Assembly: GCF_000527135.1 (NCBI RefSeq)
Contig: NZ_AZUP01000001.1
Location: forward strand, 2,356,001 to 2,420,000
Direction: 5' to 3'
Length of the DNA: 64,000 nt
Source of the DNA: Methyloversatilis discipulorum
GTDB taxonomy: Bacteria > Pseudomonadota > Gammaproteobacteria > Burkholderiales > Rhodocyclaceae
Below the pieces are notes generated by a model, which saw only the letters and a list, made by a program, of their open reading frames with translations, searched no databases and was not told the DNA's origin. How positions within the stretch are numbered: position 1 is the stretch's first letter; each line of letters opens with the position of its first letter. Made by a program: the position numbers and the translations under genes. Below are positions 17,170-25,533 of this stretch, in pieces.

Positions 17170-18891
17170 TCAGTGCCCGCTTTCCCCGTCGGCCGGCTTC
17201 ACGTCGAACGCGATGCAGATGCGTTCCTCGTTCGATTCGAACGGAATCGTCCGGTGGAACAGCGAGGACGGGAACAGCACGATGTCGCCGACCACCGGTA
17301 GCAGGGTCCGGCGCGGGAAATCGTCGTGCTCGCGCGGATAATCGTCGCCGTCGGTGCTGAATTCGATGCCACCGGCCGTGCTGCCCGCCGGCCGGTCCGA
17401 CGGCATCGCCAGGTAGAGCACGCCGGACAGCCAGCCCTCTTCGTGGATGTGCGAGGTCAGGTGGCCGCCCTTGCTCATCTTCACGTACCAGGAACTGGCG
17501 AATTCGGTGCGCGCCGGGAAGTCCTGCGCATAGACGCAGTCGTGCGCCGCCAGCGTGGCGCGGTAGCGCGCGACCTCGTCGCGGATCAGCCCGACCAGCC
17601 GCGCGATCGACGTTTCGCCGCGGCGGAACAGGTGGCCGGAGGACTGGATGCCGTAGTACAGCCGCCCCTGCTTTCTGCTCTGGATGTCGGCGTTCGCGAT
17701 GTCGCGCAGCAGATCGGCGTGCAGGCTGTCGCGGGCGTCGGTCAGCGCGTCGAGGTGACCATGATGGACCAGCGCCAGCGGGTCAGGACAGAAGCGGTAA
17801 GGGTCGGCCGTGCGCCGGTTGCGCGCGTGGTGGGCGGACAGCGTGGCGATCATCGGCGAGCGGTGTCGGCTGTCGAGCAGGCCGTGCAGCCGCGCCTCGA
17901 ATTCGTCGCTGCGGCGTAGCTTGTACAGGCAGTACAGCACGCGGTCCTGCCAGTCGAGCACACGGGCGCGCTCGAAATACGGCAGCGCCTTGTCGTACTC
18001 GTGCAGGTCGTGGTGCAGCAGGCCGAGGTTGTAATTGGCCATGCCGTGCTCCGCATCGAGCGCGAGGGCGGCGCGGAAGGCGGCCAGCGTGCCCTCGCCG
18101 TCGCCCTGATCGCGCAGGACTTCGCCGAGGTTGCTGTGTGCGTCGGCGTAGGCCGGCGCCAGTGCGATGGCGCGGCGGTAGCTTTCGGCAGCATCCATCA
18201 TCAGACCGTAGGCGCGCTGCGCGGTGCCGAGGTTGAACCATGCGGTCGCCGTCGGCTGGATGTCCAGCGCCTTCTGGTAGCAGGCCACCGCCTGCTCGGC
18301 ATCCCCCGTCTTCTGCAGCGCGGCGCCCAGATTCGACCACGCCTCGACGAAACCGGGCTCGGCCTCGACCGCGCGCCGGTAGCTCGCGATCGCGTCGTCC
18401 GGCGCGCCCTGACGGTCGAGCACGGTGCCGAGGTTGAACAGCGCCAGCGCGAAGCGTGGCTGCAGCGCGATGGCGCGGCGGTAGCTCGCGGCCGCGTCGT
18501 CGCGACGGCCGAGCGCGTCCTGCACGACGCCCATGTTGTAGAGCAGTTCGGGGAAATCGCGCTTGATCGCCACCGCACGGGTGTAGGTGGCGAGCGCCTC
18601 GTCCAGCCGGCCGCGCTGCTGCTGCACCAGACCGAGATTGCTGAGCAGTTCGGCCGAGCCGGGATTCGCCTTCACCGCGGCAGCGAAAGCGGCCTCCGCC
18701 TCGTCCAGCCGGCCGAGACTGGCCAGCGCCGAGCCGAGCACGCTGTGCAGCACCACGGCGCCGGGGTAGCGGGTCAGCAACTGGCGCGCCGCGTTCGCCG
18801 CTTCGGCCAGACGGCCGGCGTTGTACAGATTGAATACCGGCTGCAGTTCACCGGGGCCGGGCTGACGGACGGAGGCTTGCGTGGGCTTCAT
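17170..18891 (-). CDS. TPR-repeat protein with C-terminal 2OG-Fe(II) oxygenase-like domain
   Basis: Protein of 573 aa. Residues about 15-370 are ten or so tetratricopeptide repeats (SNLGLVQQQRGRLDEALATY pattern every 34 residues). The C-terminal 200 residues resemble the putative 2-oxoglutarate/Fe(II) dioxygenase family found fused to TPRs: SSWYVKMSKGGHLTSHIHEEGWLSGVLYL (Fe-binding histidines) and DIVLFPSSLFHRTIPF (distal His) and later ERICIAFDVKP (2OG-binding Arg). The ATG at 18891 begins MKPTQASV. It is immediately upstream of the c-di-GMP gene. Likely a protein hydroxylase or secretion-associated factor; the substrate is unknown. Confidence 0.82.
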   Translation of the reverse strand: MKPTQASVRQPGPGELQPVFNLYNAGRLAEAANAARQLLTRYPGAVVLHSVLGSALASLGRLDEAEAAFAAAVKANPGSAELLSNLGLVQQQRGRLDEALATYTRAVAIKRDFPELLYNMGVVQDALGRRDDAAASYRRAIALQPRFALALFNLGTVLDRQGAPDDAIASYRRAVEAEPGFVEAWSNLGAALQKTGDAEQAVACYQKALDIQPTATAWFNLGTAQRAYGLMMDAAESYRRAIALAPAYADAHSNLGEVLRDQGDGEGTLAAFRAALALDAEHGMANYNLGLLHHDLHEYDKALPYFERARVLDWQDRVLYCLYKLRRSDEFEARLHGLLDSRHRSPMIATLSAHHARNRRTADPYRFCPDPLALVHHGHLDALTDARDSLHADLLRDIANADIQSRKQGRLYYGIQSSGHLFRRGETSIARLVGLIRDEVARYRATLAAHDCVYAQDFPARTEFASSWYVKMSKGGHLTSHIHEEGWLSGVLYLAMPSDRPAGSTAGGIEFSTDGDDYPREHDDFPRRTLLPVVGDIVLFPSSLFHRTIPFESNEERICIAFDVKPADGESGH

Positions 18892-18930
18892 GATGTCGGT
18901 GCGGGTAACAGGTCGGAGCGGACGCCGGGC

Positions 18931-18942
18931 GCATATATATAG
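18931..18942 (-). promoter_or_regulatory. probable -10 region for the TPR gene
   Basis: ATATATATA run in GC-rich sequence, about 40 bases upstream of the start at 18891 on the minus strand. No clear -35 was recognised. Confidence 0.35.
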
Positions 18943-18973
18943 CGAGCTAAGCGGCAGCGCCAGTTGACCACGC

Positions 18974-19222
18974 TCAGTCCTCCGCACGAAGTGCGATGCA
19001 GCAATCGGCCGCCACGGTATGCGAGGACCGCGTGACGGGCTGTCCATCCAGCAGCACGACACCGGCATCGATCAGGCGCTGCGCTGCAGCACGCGACGGC
19101 GCCAGCCCGCGCTCGACCAGCAGCGCGTCGATGCGCACCCGGCCATGGCGCTCCGGCGCCGGTCTTTCCTTGGCGGCGGGCGCCGGCGCCGGTCGGGCGC
19201 TGCGACGATGGAATGACTTCAT
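18974..19222 (-). CDS. stand-alone S4 RNA-binding domain protein
   Basis: Small protein of 82 aa. After a basic, proline/alanine-rich leader (residues 1-28) comes one S4 domain: VRIDALLVERGLAPSRAAAQRLIDAGVVLLDGQPVTRSSHTV. This is closest in pattern to the N-terminus of TlyA-type rRNA methyltransferases, but no methyltransferase domain follows; the frame ends at residue 82. It overlaps the upstream membrane-protein gene by ATGA. It may be an RNA-binding adaptor or a remnant of a truncated tlyA; the intact, coupled reading frame favours a functional small protein. Confidence 0.7.
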   Translation of the reverse strand: MKSFHRRSARPAPAPAAKERPAPERHGRVRIDALLVERGLAPSRAAAQRLIDAGVVLLDGQPVTRSSHTVAADCCIALRAED

Positions 19223-19833
19223 CGCTGCCCCGGCATCACCAGCACCGACGGATAGGGTGCGTCCGGCAACACCTTGGCCGGCACGCCCCACGGGGTCGCA
19301 TCGGGCGGCGGATCGCCGGTTTCCAGTTTCACGATGCGCCGCTGCGTCGCTTCGTCCGGCGCGTCCTCGACCCAGGTCACCCGCAGCCAGAGGCCGTCGC
19401 GCAGCGCCAGTGGCGGTGTCTGCGCATTGGTGAAGGCGGCCTCGTGCGCCCCGGGCGACCAGATGAAGCTGACACCGCCGACCACGATGCGCTCCCAGTT
19501 CTGGAAGCGGCGGGTGCTGCCCTGCCCCGGGTGGGTGATGTCCTCGCGCCACTGCGCATGCGCGAACACCGGACCTTCGACCGTCAGCACGCGACCAGCC
19601 GCGAGATGGTCGGCCAGCCGGTTGCGGTCCCAGGTGTTGACGCCGTAGCCGAGCGCGGCGATCAGCAGCGCAAAGAGCGCAATCACGCGCGCGGTACCCG
19701 AACGTTCGCCGCGCCGGCGCGCGCGCAGCCAGAAGCCTCCGGCCACGGCGAGCAGCGCCAGTCCGAACAGCACGTAGCCGTGGAACTCCGGGGCGCCCTG
19801 CCCGGACACGTCGTAGACCGGCTGCCAGTTCAC
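19219..19833 (-). CDS. membrane protein of unknown function
   Basis: Protein of 204 aa, not recognised as a named family. Two hydrophobic segments are seen at residues about 18-36 and 47-65 (VLFGLALLAVAGGFW, RVIALFALLIAALGYG), separated by a basic loop, followed by an extracytoplasmic beta-rich domain (GRVLTVEGPVFAHAQ, ERIVVGGVSFIWSPG, GLWLRVTWVED). It is coupled at both ends (ATGA) to a small exported protein and the S4 protein. The layout suggests a small envelope operon; no function is assigned. Confidence 0.65.
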   Translation of the reverse strand: MNWQPVYDVSGQGAPEFHGYVLFGLALLAVAGGFWLRARRRGERSGTARVIALFALLIAALGYGVNTWDRNRLADHLAAGRVLTVEGPVFAHAQWREDITHPGQGSTRRFQNWERIVVGGVSFIWSPGAHEAAFTNAQTPPLALRDGLWLRVTWVEDAPDEATQRRIVKLETGDPPPDATPWGVPAKVLPDAPYPSVLVMPGQR

Positions 19834-20213
19834 GGCATGTCCTCCCCGTCAGCGGCGAACTCGGCGAGCCGCCAGCGGCCGTCGGCGTCGGCGCGCAGAT
19901 GGAAGGTGTAGGGCGGGCAGTACAGCAGACGGTCGGTACCGTCGGGCTGCGGCCGCGCCTGCGCCAGACAGCGGCGCAGGCGTGCATCGAACAGCGTGGG
20001 CACGGCCTGCACGAAGGCGGCGCGGTCGAGACGGCGGCCTTCGTACAGGAAGGGCAGGCGGGTCAGGTCGGCGATGGCCCCCGCGTCGCCCGCACGCAGC
20101 GCGGCGCGGAACCGTTCGACAAACAGGTCGAAGTCGCGGCCGGCATCCGCTGCGCCGGTAAGCGATGGCGCGCCGGCGGCGAGCACAGCCAGCGCCAGGG
20201 TCAGGGCTTTCAC
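19830..20213 (-). CDS. small exported protein, unknown function
   Basis: About 127 aa with a signal peptide (KALTLALAVLAAGAPSLTGAAD) and a mature domain including FVERFRAALRAGDAGAIADLTRLPFLYEG. That pattern resembles NTF2-like/SnoaL-type small domains, but the match is weak. The GTG at 20213 overlaps the upstream stop as GTGA and leaves a textbook signal peptide; an ATG at 20231 is possible and adds six residues. Coupled to the membrane protein gene downstream. Two cysteines in the mature part could form a disulfide. Confidence 0.6.
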   Translation of the reverse strand: MKALTLALAVLAAGAPSLTGAADAGRDFDLFVERFRAALRAGDAGAIADLTRLPFLYEGRRLDRAAFVQAVPTLFDARLRRCLAQARPQPDGTDRLLYCPPYTFHLRADADGRWRLAEFAADGEDMP

Positions 20214-20674
20214 TCCGGGTCCTGCGCGCATGCGGGCAGATCCGGCTGTTCGGTGCAGACGCGCGGCCAGGTCGGCAGATCGAGCGCGACCAGCGGGTTG
20301 TCCTGCAGCCCGGCGCAGGCCCGGTCGGCCGACGGCAGCACGCACCGGCGCACGTCGCCCCCGCCGCGACCGTCCTGCGCTTCGGCAACCGCCAGCCGGC
20401 CGCCGCGGAAATACAGACGCATCAGCAGCGGGGTGTCGTCCGGCCCCTGCACCACCCACAGCGTGCGGCAGCCGGTGTAGTCGCGGCCGACGCCGCTGTT
20501 GCGCGGAAAGGCGAGCAGGAAGCCGCCCGGGGTCACGTAGGCACCGGCGTCCGGCGGCGGCGTCTGCAGCGCACAGTGACGCCCGTCGGACGGTATGCCG
20601 CCGGGCGGCCCGGCCAGCACACCTGAGGACGCCGCCAGACCGGCGAAGAACAGTATCGGCAGGCGGGTATTCAT
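20210..20674 (-). CDS. small cysteine-containing exported protein, unknown function
   Basis: First gene of the 20.7-19.0 kb minus-strand group. It encodes 154 aa with a Sec signal peptide (MNTRLPILFFAGLAASSGVLA) and a mature domain with several cysteines (RHCALQ, DYTGCRT, RRCVLP, RACAGL, RVCTEQP, PACAQ), suggesting disulfides in the periplasm. No family was recognised. The 3' end overlaps the next gene by GTGA. Divergent from the PQQ alcohol dehydrogenase with a 310-base gap. Confidence 0.6.
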   Translation of the reverse strand: MNTRLPILFFAGLAASSGVLAGPPGGIPSDGRHCALQTPPPDAGAYVTPGGFLLAFPRNSGVGRDYTGCRTLWVVQGPDDTPLLMRLYFRGGRLAVAEAQDGRGGGDVRRCVLPSADRACAGLQDNPLVALDLPTWPRVCTEQPDLPACAQDPE

Positions 20675-20920
20675 GACGGTTCCAGCGATGACGACGTGGT
20701 GAGTGAAGTTTAGGACGCCCATCCTGCTCTCGGCCAGTCATCCATATGGACGCCGGGCAGTCCGGAATCCGGACGGCGGCCGCGGTCGCCACGTTCGATT
20801 CCTGTCCGCGGCGGACGCCGCCGCCAGTCACCCACGCACACCGGACCGCACGGTGGCCATCCGCGCCCGGCAAGGCTTTCGGGCAGAACGAGACGGCGCG
20901 CAGGGACGGATTCCCGGCTC

Positions 20921-20936
20921 TGGTACGCGCCTTGCG
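20921..20936 (+). promoter_or_regulatory. sigma-54-type promoter upstream of the PQQ alcohol dehydrogenase
   Basis: TGGTACG-CGCC-TTGC-G matches the -24/-12 consensus TGGCACG-N4-TTGC with one change and correct GG-to-GC spacing. The predicted transcript start is near 20948, giving a leader of about 37 bases before the ATG at 20985. The rest of the 310-base gap (20675-20920) shows no recognised element; an enhancer site for a sigma-54 activator would be expected there. Confidence 0.5.
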
Positions 20937-20984
20937 TCTGCCGCTCCATCCGCGGACACCGATCCGCACAGACGGAGACGACAC

Positions 20985-22742
20985 ATGAAGCGATCCACCC
21001 TTGCCCCGTTCATCCTCGCCGCCTTCGCCCACAGCGGCCCGGTGCATGCCGGCGTCACCACTGCCGACATCGAGAACGACGCACGCACGACCGGCGACGT
21101 GCTGTCCTGGGGCATGGGGACGGAAGGCCAGCGCTACAGCCCGCTGACCAAGATCAACACGAAGAACGTCAAGCGTCTGGTACCGGTCTGGTCCTACTCC
21201 TACGGCGGCGAGAAACAGCGCGGCCAGGAAGCGCAGCCGCTGGTGGTGAACGGCAAGATGTTCATCACCGCGTCCTACTCGCGCATCTTCGCGCTCGACA
21301 CCAAGACCGGCCGCAAGCTGTGGTCCTACGAGCACCGCCTGCCCGAAGGCATCATGCCCTGCTGCGACGTGATCAACCGCGGCGCCGCGGTGTACGACAA
21401 CCTGGTCATCTACGCCACACTGGACGCGCAGCTGGTGGCGCTCGACCAGAACACCGGCAAGGTGGTGTGGAAGGAGAAGATCGACGACTACCAGGCCGGC
21501 TACTCGTCGTCGGCCGCCCCCATCATCGCCAAGGGCCTGGTGCTGACCGGTGTGTCCGGCGGCGAATTCGGCATCATCGGCCGGGTCGAGGCGCGCGACG
21601 CGAAGACCGGCAAGATGGTGTGGGTGCGCCCGACCATCGAAGGCCACATGGGCTACAAGTTCGACGAGTCCGGCAACAAGGTCGACAACGGCATCAGCGG
21701 CACCACCAACGCCAGCTGGCAGGGCGACCTGTGGAAAACCGGGGGTGCGGCCACCTGGCTCGGCGGCACCTTCGACGCGAAGACCGGGCTGGCCTATTTC
21801 GGCACCGGCAATCCGGCGCCGTGGAACAGCCACCTGCGCCCCGGCGACAACCTGTACTCGTGCTCGACCGTCGCCATCGACGTCGCCACCGGCCAGATCA
21901 AGTGGCACTTCCAGGGCACGCCGAACGACGGCTGGGACTACGACGGCACCAACGAATTCGTCACCTTCGACGCCGGCGGCAAGCGCCTCGGCGCCAAGGC
22001 CGACCGCAACGGCTTCTTCTACGTGCTGGACGCGAACACCGGCAAGTTCGAGCGCGGCTTCCCCTTCGTCAAGAAGCTGGACTGGGCCAAGGGCCTGGAC
22101 GAGAACGGCCGCCCGATCTACGACCCGGCCAAGCGCCCGGGCGACCCGACCGCCAGCGAGGACGGCAAGAAGGGCTCGGTGGTGCACGTGTCGCCGTCCT
22201 TCCTCGGCGGAAAAAACCAGATGCCCATGGCTTACAGCCCGGACACCGGCCTGTTCTATGTGCCGGCCAACGAGTGGAGCATGGAAATCTGGAACGAGCC
22301 GATCACCTACAAGAAGGGTGCGGCCTACCTCGGCGCCGGCTTCACCATCAAGACCGCCGACCCGAAGGAGATCGGCGGCGACTACATCGGCGCGCTGCGT
22401 GCGGTCGACCCGAAGAGCGGCAAGGTGGTGTGGGAAATCACCAACAACGCGCCGCTTTGGGGCGGCGCGATGACGACCAAGGGCGGCCTGGTGTTCTGGG
22501 GCACGCCGGAGGGCTTCTTCAAGGCAGCCGACGCCAAGACCGGCAAGGAGCTGTGGTCCTTCCAGGTCGGCACCGGCATCGTCGCGCCCCCGATCACCTG
22601 GGAACAGGACGGCGAACAGTACGTCGCCGTGACGGCCGGCTGGGGCGGCGCAGTGCCGCTGTGGGGCGGCGACGTCGCCAAGAAGGTGAGCTATCTGAAC
22701 CAGGGCGGTTCGATGTGGGTGTTCAAGCTGATGAAGGACTGA
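20985..22742 (+). CDS. PQQ-dependent methanol/alcohol dehydrogenase, large subunit
   Basis: Periplasmic quinoprotein (585 aa) oxidising methanol or other alcohols to aldehydes and passing electrons to a cytochrome c. Seen: signal peptide ([22 protein letters not shown]), eight-bladed propeller with tryptophan-docking repeats ([37 protein letters not shown]), the vicinal disulfide pair C126-C127, and the active-site GWDYDGTNE with D318 and D320. The second aspartate, two residues after the catalytic one, is the mark of lanthanide-using enzymes (XoxF, PedH); MxaF has alanine there. No small subunit, cytochrome or pqq genes are adjacent. Most like Mdh2-type enzymes of betaproteobacterial methylotrophs (inference). 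Confidence 0.9.
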   Translation: MKRSTLAPFILAAFAHSGPVHAGVTTADIENDARTTGDVLSWGMGTEGQRYSPLTKINTKNVKRLVPVWSYSYGGEKQRGQEAQPLVVNGKMFITASYSRIFALDTKTGRKLWSYEHRLPEGIMPCCDVINRGAAVYDNLVIYATLDAQLVALDQNTGKVVWKEKIDDYQAGYSSSAAPIIAKGLVLTGVSGGEFGIIGRVEARDAKTGKMVWVRPTIEGHMGYKFDESGNKVDNGISGTTNASWQGDLWKTGGAATWLGGTFDAKTGLAYFGTGNPAPWNSHLRPGDNLYSCSTVAIDVATGQIKWHFQGTPNDGWDYDGTNEFVTFDAGGKRLGAKADRNGFFYVLDANTGKFERGFPFVKKLDWAKGLDENGRPIYDPAKRPGDPTASEDGKKGSVVHVSPSFLGGKNQMPMAYSPDTGLFYVPANEWSMEIWNEPITYKKGAAYLGAGFTIKTADPKEIGGDYIGALRAVDPKSGKVVWEITNNAPLWGGAMTTKGGLVFWGTPEGFFKAADAKTGKELWSFQVGTGIVAPPITWEQDGEQYVAVTAGWGGAVPLWGGDVAKKVSYLNQGGSMWVFKLMKD

Positions 22743-22827
22743 GCACCCCACCCGCCGACCCGGCGTGGCGCGACAGCCACCCGGGACAACGTCTCCTCAT
22801 GGTGTTCGCCTGTACCGGGTGAGCGCA

Positions 22828-22856
22828 ACCGGCGCCTCGTGCGCCGGTCTTTTTTT
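22828..22856 (+). terminator. intrinsic terminator after the alcohol dehydrogenase
   Basis: ACCGGCGC, CTCGT loop, GCGCCGGT (stem 22828-22848), followed by CTTTTTTT. Confidence 0.92.
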
Positions 22857-22868
22857 GTACTTCTGCAT

Positions 22869-22985
22869 ATGGACATGAGCACCCGTACCGCCGCCGCCCT
22901 GCTCGGCCTCGCCCTGCTGATCGCCAGCCTGCCCGACGTCACGACCGAAGCGCCTGCCCGTACCGTCACCGCGTCGGCGCGCTGA
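22869..22985 (+). CDS. possible 38-aa small hydrophobic protein
   Basis: Short frame MDMSTRTAAALLGLALLIASLP then a polar tail ending at a TGA at 22983. It has a hydrophobic core that could be a signal anchor. It sits just after a strong terminator, with no clear ribosome site and only a start context of CATATGG. It may be spurious; reported because nothing else occupies this stretch before the REP elements. Confidence 0.25.
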   Translation: MDMSTRTAAALLGLALLIASLPDVTTEAPARTVTASAR

Positions 22986-22999
22986 GGACCGGCGGGCAC

Positions 23000-23160
23000 T
23001 AGCTTGCTCGCGACGGCCGCCCGAATCGAAGCCCTCGGTCTTCCGACGCCGTATCGCGACCAGAGGTCGCTCCCACAAACACACTCCCGATCCACCGTCG
23101 GAGCCGGGCTTCTGTGGGAGCGAGCTTGCTCGCGATTGCGGCCGGGATCGAAGCCGTCGC
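23000..23160. repeat. REP-like hairpins (three copies)
   Basis: Contains a partial copy (AGCTTGCTCGCGA at 23010), an inverted copy TCGCGACC-AGA-GGTCGC-TCCCAC (23053-23075) and a direct copy GTGGGA-GCGAGC-TT-GCTCGC-GA (23115-23136). A constant spacer (GAATCGAAGCC / GGGATCGAAGCC) follows two of them. Fills the gap between 22985 and the next gene. Confidence 0.85.
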
Positions 23161-23274
23161 CCCCCAGTCCGACCGATTCCCGCGCGAACGCGTGCGATGT
23201 CACAGCGGGCACCGGCTTATCGTGTCACGATGCCGCCCGCTTCACATTCCATCCGCATCCACACGGGACTCCTC

Positions 23275-24744
23275 ATGAAGAAAGCCGCCGCGCTCGCCGT
23301 CATCGCCCTTCCGCTCATCGCCTACACCGGCGGCGCCTGGTACCTGGGCCAGCGCATACAGAACTCTCACGACAGCCAGGCGAAGCAGGTCGAGGGCATT
23401 CCGAACGTAAAGCTGCTCAAGCGCGACTATCAGCGCGGCCTTTTCTCGTCGACCGAAACCGTCACCATCGAACTGATGGGCGATACCGCGCGCGCGCTGC
23501 AGGCAGCCGGCGAGGAGGAAACGATGGAGCCGATACGGCTGACCGTGCGCACCGACATCCGCCACGGGCCGTGGCTGGGCGGCGCCGAGTTCGACGCCGG
23601 CGTCGCGCAATCGGAACTGGTGCTCGAAGGCGAGGCGCTCGAAATGGTGCGCAAGGTGTTCGGCGACCGCAAACCGCTGGATCTGCGCACCGTCTACCAC
23701 TTCGCTGGCGGTGGCCGCAGCGAACTGTCCAGCCCGGCTTTCGTGTTCGACGTGCCGACGGAGGACGCCGACGACGCGCTGCGCGTGAGCTGGGACGGCA
23801 TCACCGCCCGCGTCGACTTCGAAGAGGGCATGACCCGCTACACGATGAGCGGCAGCGCGCCGAAGCTCGAGGTGACCGACGCCAAGGGCACGCACATCGT
23901 GCTGAGCGGTCTCGGCCTGACCGGCGAGCAGACGCGCCTGTTCGACGACGATCCGCTGCTGTACTCCGGCCTGCAGCGCTTCACCGTCGACGCGATCACC
24001 GTGGACGACCGCAGCGGCGCACTGCCGAAGATCGCGCTGGGCAAGCTGGTGTACGAAGCTGATGTGCCGAAGGACGGCGACTTCATCGACATGATCGCCC
24101 GCATCGGCGCCGAGAAGGTCGACGTGGCCGGCACCGCCTACGGCCCGGCACACTACGATTTCTCGATGCGCCACCTGCACGCGCGCACCGCCTCGCGCCT
24201 GTACCGCAGCTTCATGACGATGTCGGCCGACCCGGCGCTGATCGCGAATCCTGAGGCCATGCAGGCGCAGATGGGGCAGCTGATGGGGCCGGCGATCGAA
24301 CTGCTCGGCCACGCACCGGTGGTCGCCATCGACCGCCTGTCCGTCAACACGCCGCAAGGTCCGGCGTCGATGAATGTGAAGGTGTCGCTGCCGGCGATCA
24401 CGCCGGACGAACTGGCCAATCCGCTCGGTCTGATCGGCAAGGTCGATGCCACCGGCGCCGTATCGCTGCCGGAAGCGCTGGTGCGCAGCCTGATGGTCGA
24501 GCGCAGCAAGGCCGGCCTGCTGGCGGTAGTCGGCGACGACGCCGATCCGGACGAACTTGCAGCAATGGCCGACGCCCAGTTCGAACAGACGCTGCAGCCG
24601 CTGACCGGCCAAGGCTATGTCACGCGCGCCGACGGCCAGCTGTCGGCGAAGATCGCCTTCAGCAAGGGCCAACTGACGGTGAACGGCCTGCCCTTCAACC
24701 CGGCCGCGCTGGCGCAGCCGGCACCGTCGGCGCTGAGCGAGTAA
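23275..24744 (+). CDS. DUF945 (YdgA-like) family protein
   Basis: Protein of 489 aa resembling the E. coli YdgA/YihF family of unknown function. It starts with a membrane anchor or signal segment (MKKAAALAVIALPLIAYTGGAWYLGQRIQ) and the typical QVEGIPNVKLLKRDYQRGLFSSTETVTIEL motif, where repeated beta-strand segments (DITVDD-like DAITVDDRSGALPKIALGKL) define the family. The C-terminus has FEQTLQPLTGQGYVTRADGQLSAKIAFSKGQLTVNG, as in homologues. The ATG at 23275 is chosen because the hydrophobic segment begins there. Monocistronic; likely periplasmic or inner-membrane. Confidence 0.8.
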   Translation: MKKAAALAVIALPLIAYTGGAWYLGQRIQNSHDSQAKQVEGIPNVKLLKRDYQRGLFSSTETVTIELMGDTARALQAAGEEETMEPIRLTVRTDIRHGPWLGGAEFDAGVAQSELVLEGEALEMVRKVFGDRKPLDLRTVYHFAGGGRSELSSPAFVFDVPTEDADDALRVSWDGITARVDFEEGMTRYTMSGSAPKLEVTDAKGTHIVLSGLGLTGEQTRLFDDDPLLYSGLQRFTVDAITVDDRSGALPKIALGKLVYEADVPKDGDFIDMIARIGAEKVDVAGTAYGPAHYDFSMRHLHARTASRLYRSFMTMSADPALIANPEAMQAQMGQLMGPAIELLGHAPVVAIDRLSVNTPQGPASMNVKVSLPAITPDELANPLGLIGKVDATGAVSLPEALVRSLMVERSKAGLLAVVGDDADPDELAAMADAQFEQTLQPLTGQGYVTRADGQLSAKIAFSKGQLTVNGLPFNPAALAQPAPSALSE

Positions 24745-24745
24745 A

Positions 24746-25465
24746 TCAACCGGGCCGCGTCGGTGACGGCGCGGCCGGCCTCCGGCGGCGCTCGTGCAGG
24801 CGGGCGCCCAGCCACAGCAGTGACAGCCCGGCCAGCATCAACAGCGACATGCGCGGTTCGGGCACCGGCGCCACGGTGACCGAATTCAGCACGAAGTTGT
24901 TGCCCTGGCTTGCGCCGGGCGGCAGCACGGTGACAAAACCGCGTCGCAGCGAAAATTCCAGCGGGTCGAAATCGGCCGGAAGGGTGTCATCGACCAGCAC
25001 GCCGGGCCGCGTCGTGCCGGCCACCGAAAAGCTGAGCTGCAGGAAGCGCGCGATGTCGGGCGTCGCCGCTTCCGTCACTGCCACGCGGAAATAGAGGTTG
25101 TCGCGGTACAGCCCGGCGGCGAAGTCGTCATTGATCACGTCGATTTCGCTGTTCGGCGACTGTGCCGTGTACTGGGTGAAGCTCAACGCGCCTATCGTCG
25201 CGCTGAAACCGTTGATCGCCCCAGGGTAGTAGCCGATCCAGTTCAGCGGCTGGCCGTCGGCGACCGACGGGTCGTACAGCAGCGAGCCTGCGATCGCGTC
25301 ACCGACATCGATCCCCGGCAGCGCATAGCCCGCGCTGAGGCTGTCCACCACGCCCGAAAAGCTGAGTCGCGTCACCGCCTCGGCCGGCACCGTTGCCAGC
25401 ATCGCCACTGCTGTCGCGGCCGCCGCACAGATGCGCTGAATCGCCCGCAATCCACCTGGTTTCAT
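24746..25465 (-). CDS. PEP-CTERM sorting-domain protein
   Basis: Exported protein of 239 aa with an N-terminal signal (residues about 10-30, AAATAVAMLATVPAEA) and a C-terminal PEP-CTERM tail: VPEPRMSLLMLAGLSLLWLG, then a basic end. This tail directs processing by exosortase EpsH/XrtA, typical of exopolysaccharide-producing betaproteobacteria. The middle (GYALPGIDVGDAIAGSLLYDPS, NGFSATIGALSF) is a beta-rich domain common in this family without assigned function. Convergent with the DUF945 gene, with one base between the stops. Confidence 0.85.
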   Translation of the reverse strand: MKPGGLRAIQRICAAAATAVAMLATVPAEAVTRLSFSGVVDSLSAGYALPGIDVGDAIAGSLLYDPSVADGQPLNWIGYYPGAINGFSATIGALSFTQYTAQSPNSEIDVINDDFAAGLYRDNLYFRVAVTEAATPDIARFLQLSFSVAGTTRPGVLVDDTLPADFDPLEFSLRRGFVTVLPPGASQGNNFVLNSVTVAPVPEPRMSLLMLAGLSLLWLGARLHERRRRPAAPSPTRPG

Positions 25466-25533
25466 CTGCCCTCTCCTCTTTGTTGTCCGAACTTTCAGTC
25501 AAGCAGGCGCCGACGACACTGCGTTGATCCGGA

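Noticed and set aside
20985..22742. Calling the alcohol dehydrogenase xoxF or mxaF
   Set aside because: No adjacent cytochrome (xoxG/mxaG) or small subunit, and the flanking sequence around the active site differs from both; a symbol was not assigned.
23004..24062. Alternative + strand frame overlapping the DUF945 gene
   Set aside because: Arg/Ala-rich shadow in another phase of 23275-24744; starts in a REP region.
24746..24780. Hairpin GGGCCGCG/CGCGGCC as a terminator between the DUF945 and PEP-CTERM genes
   Set aside because: No T-tract on either strand and it lies in the coding end of the PEP-CTERM gene.
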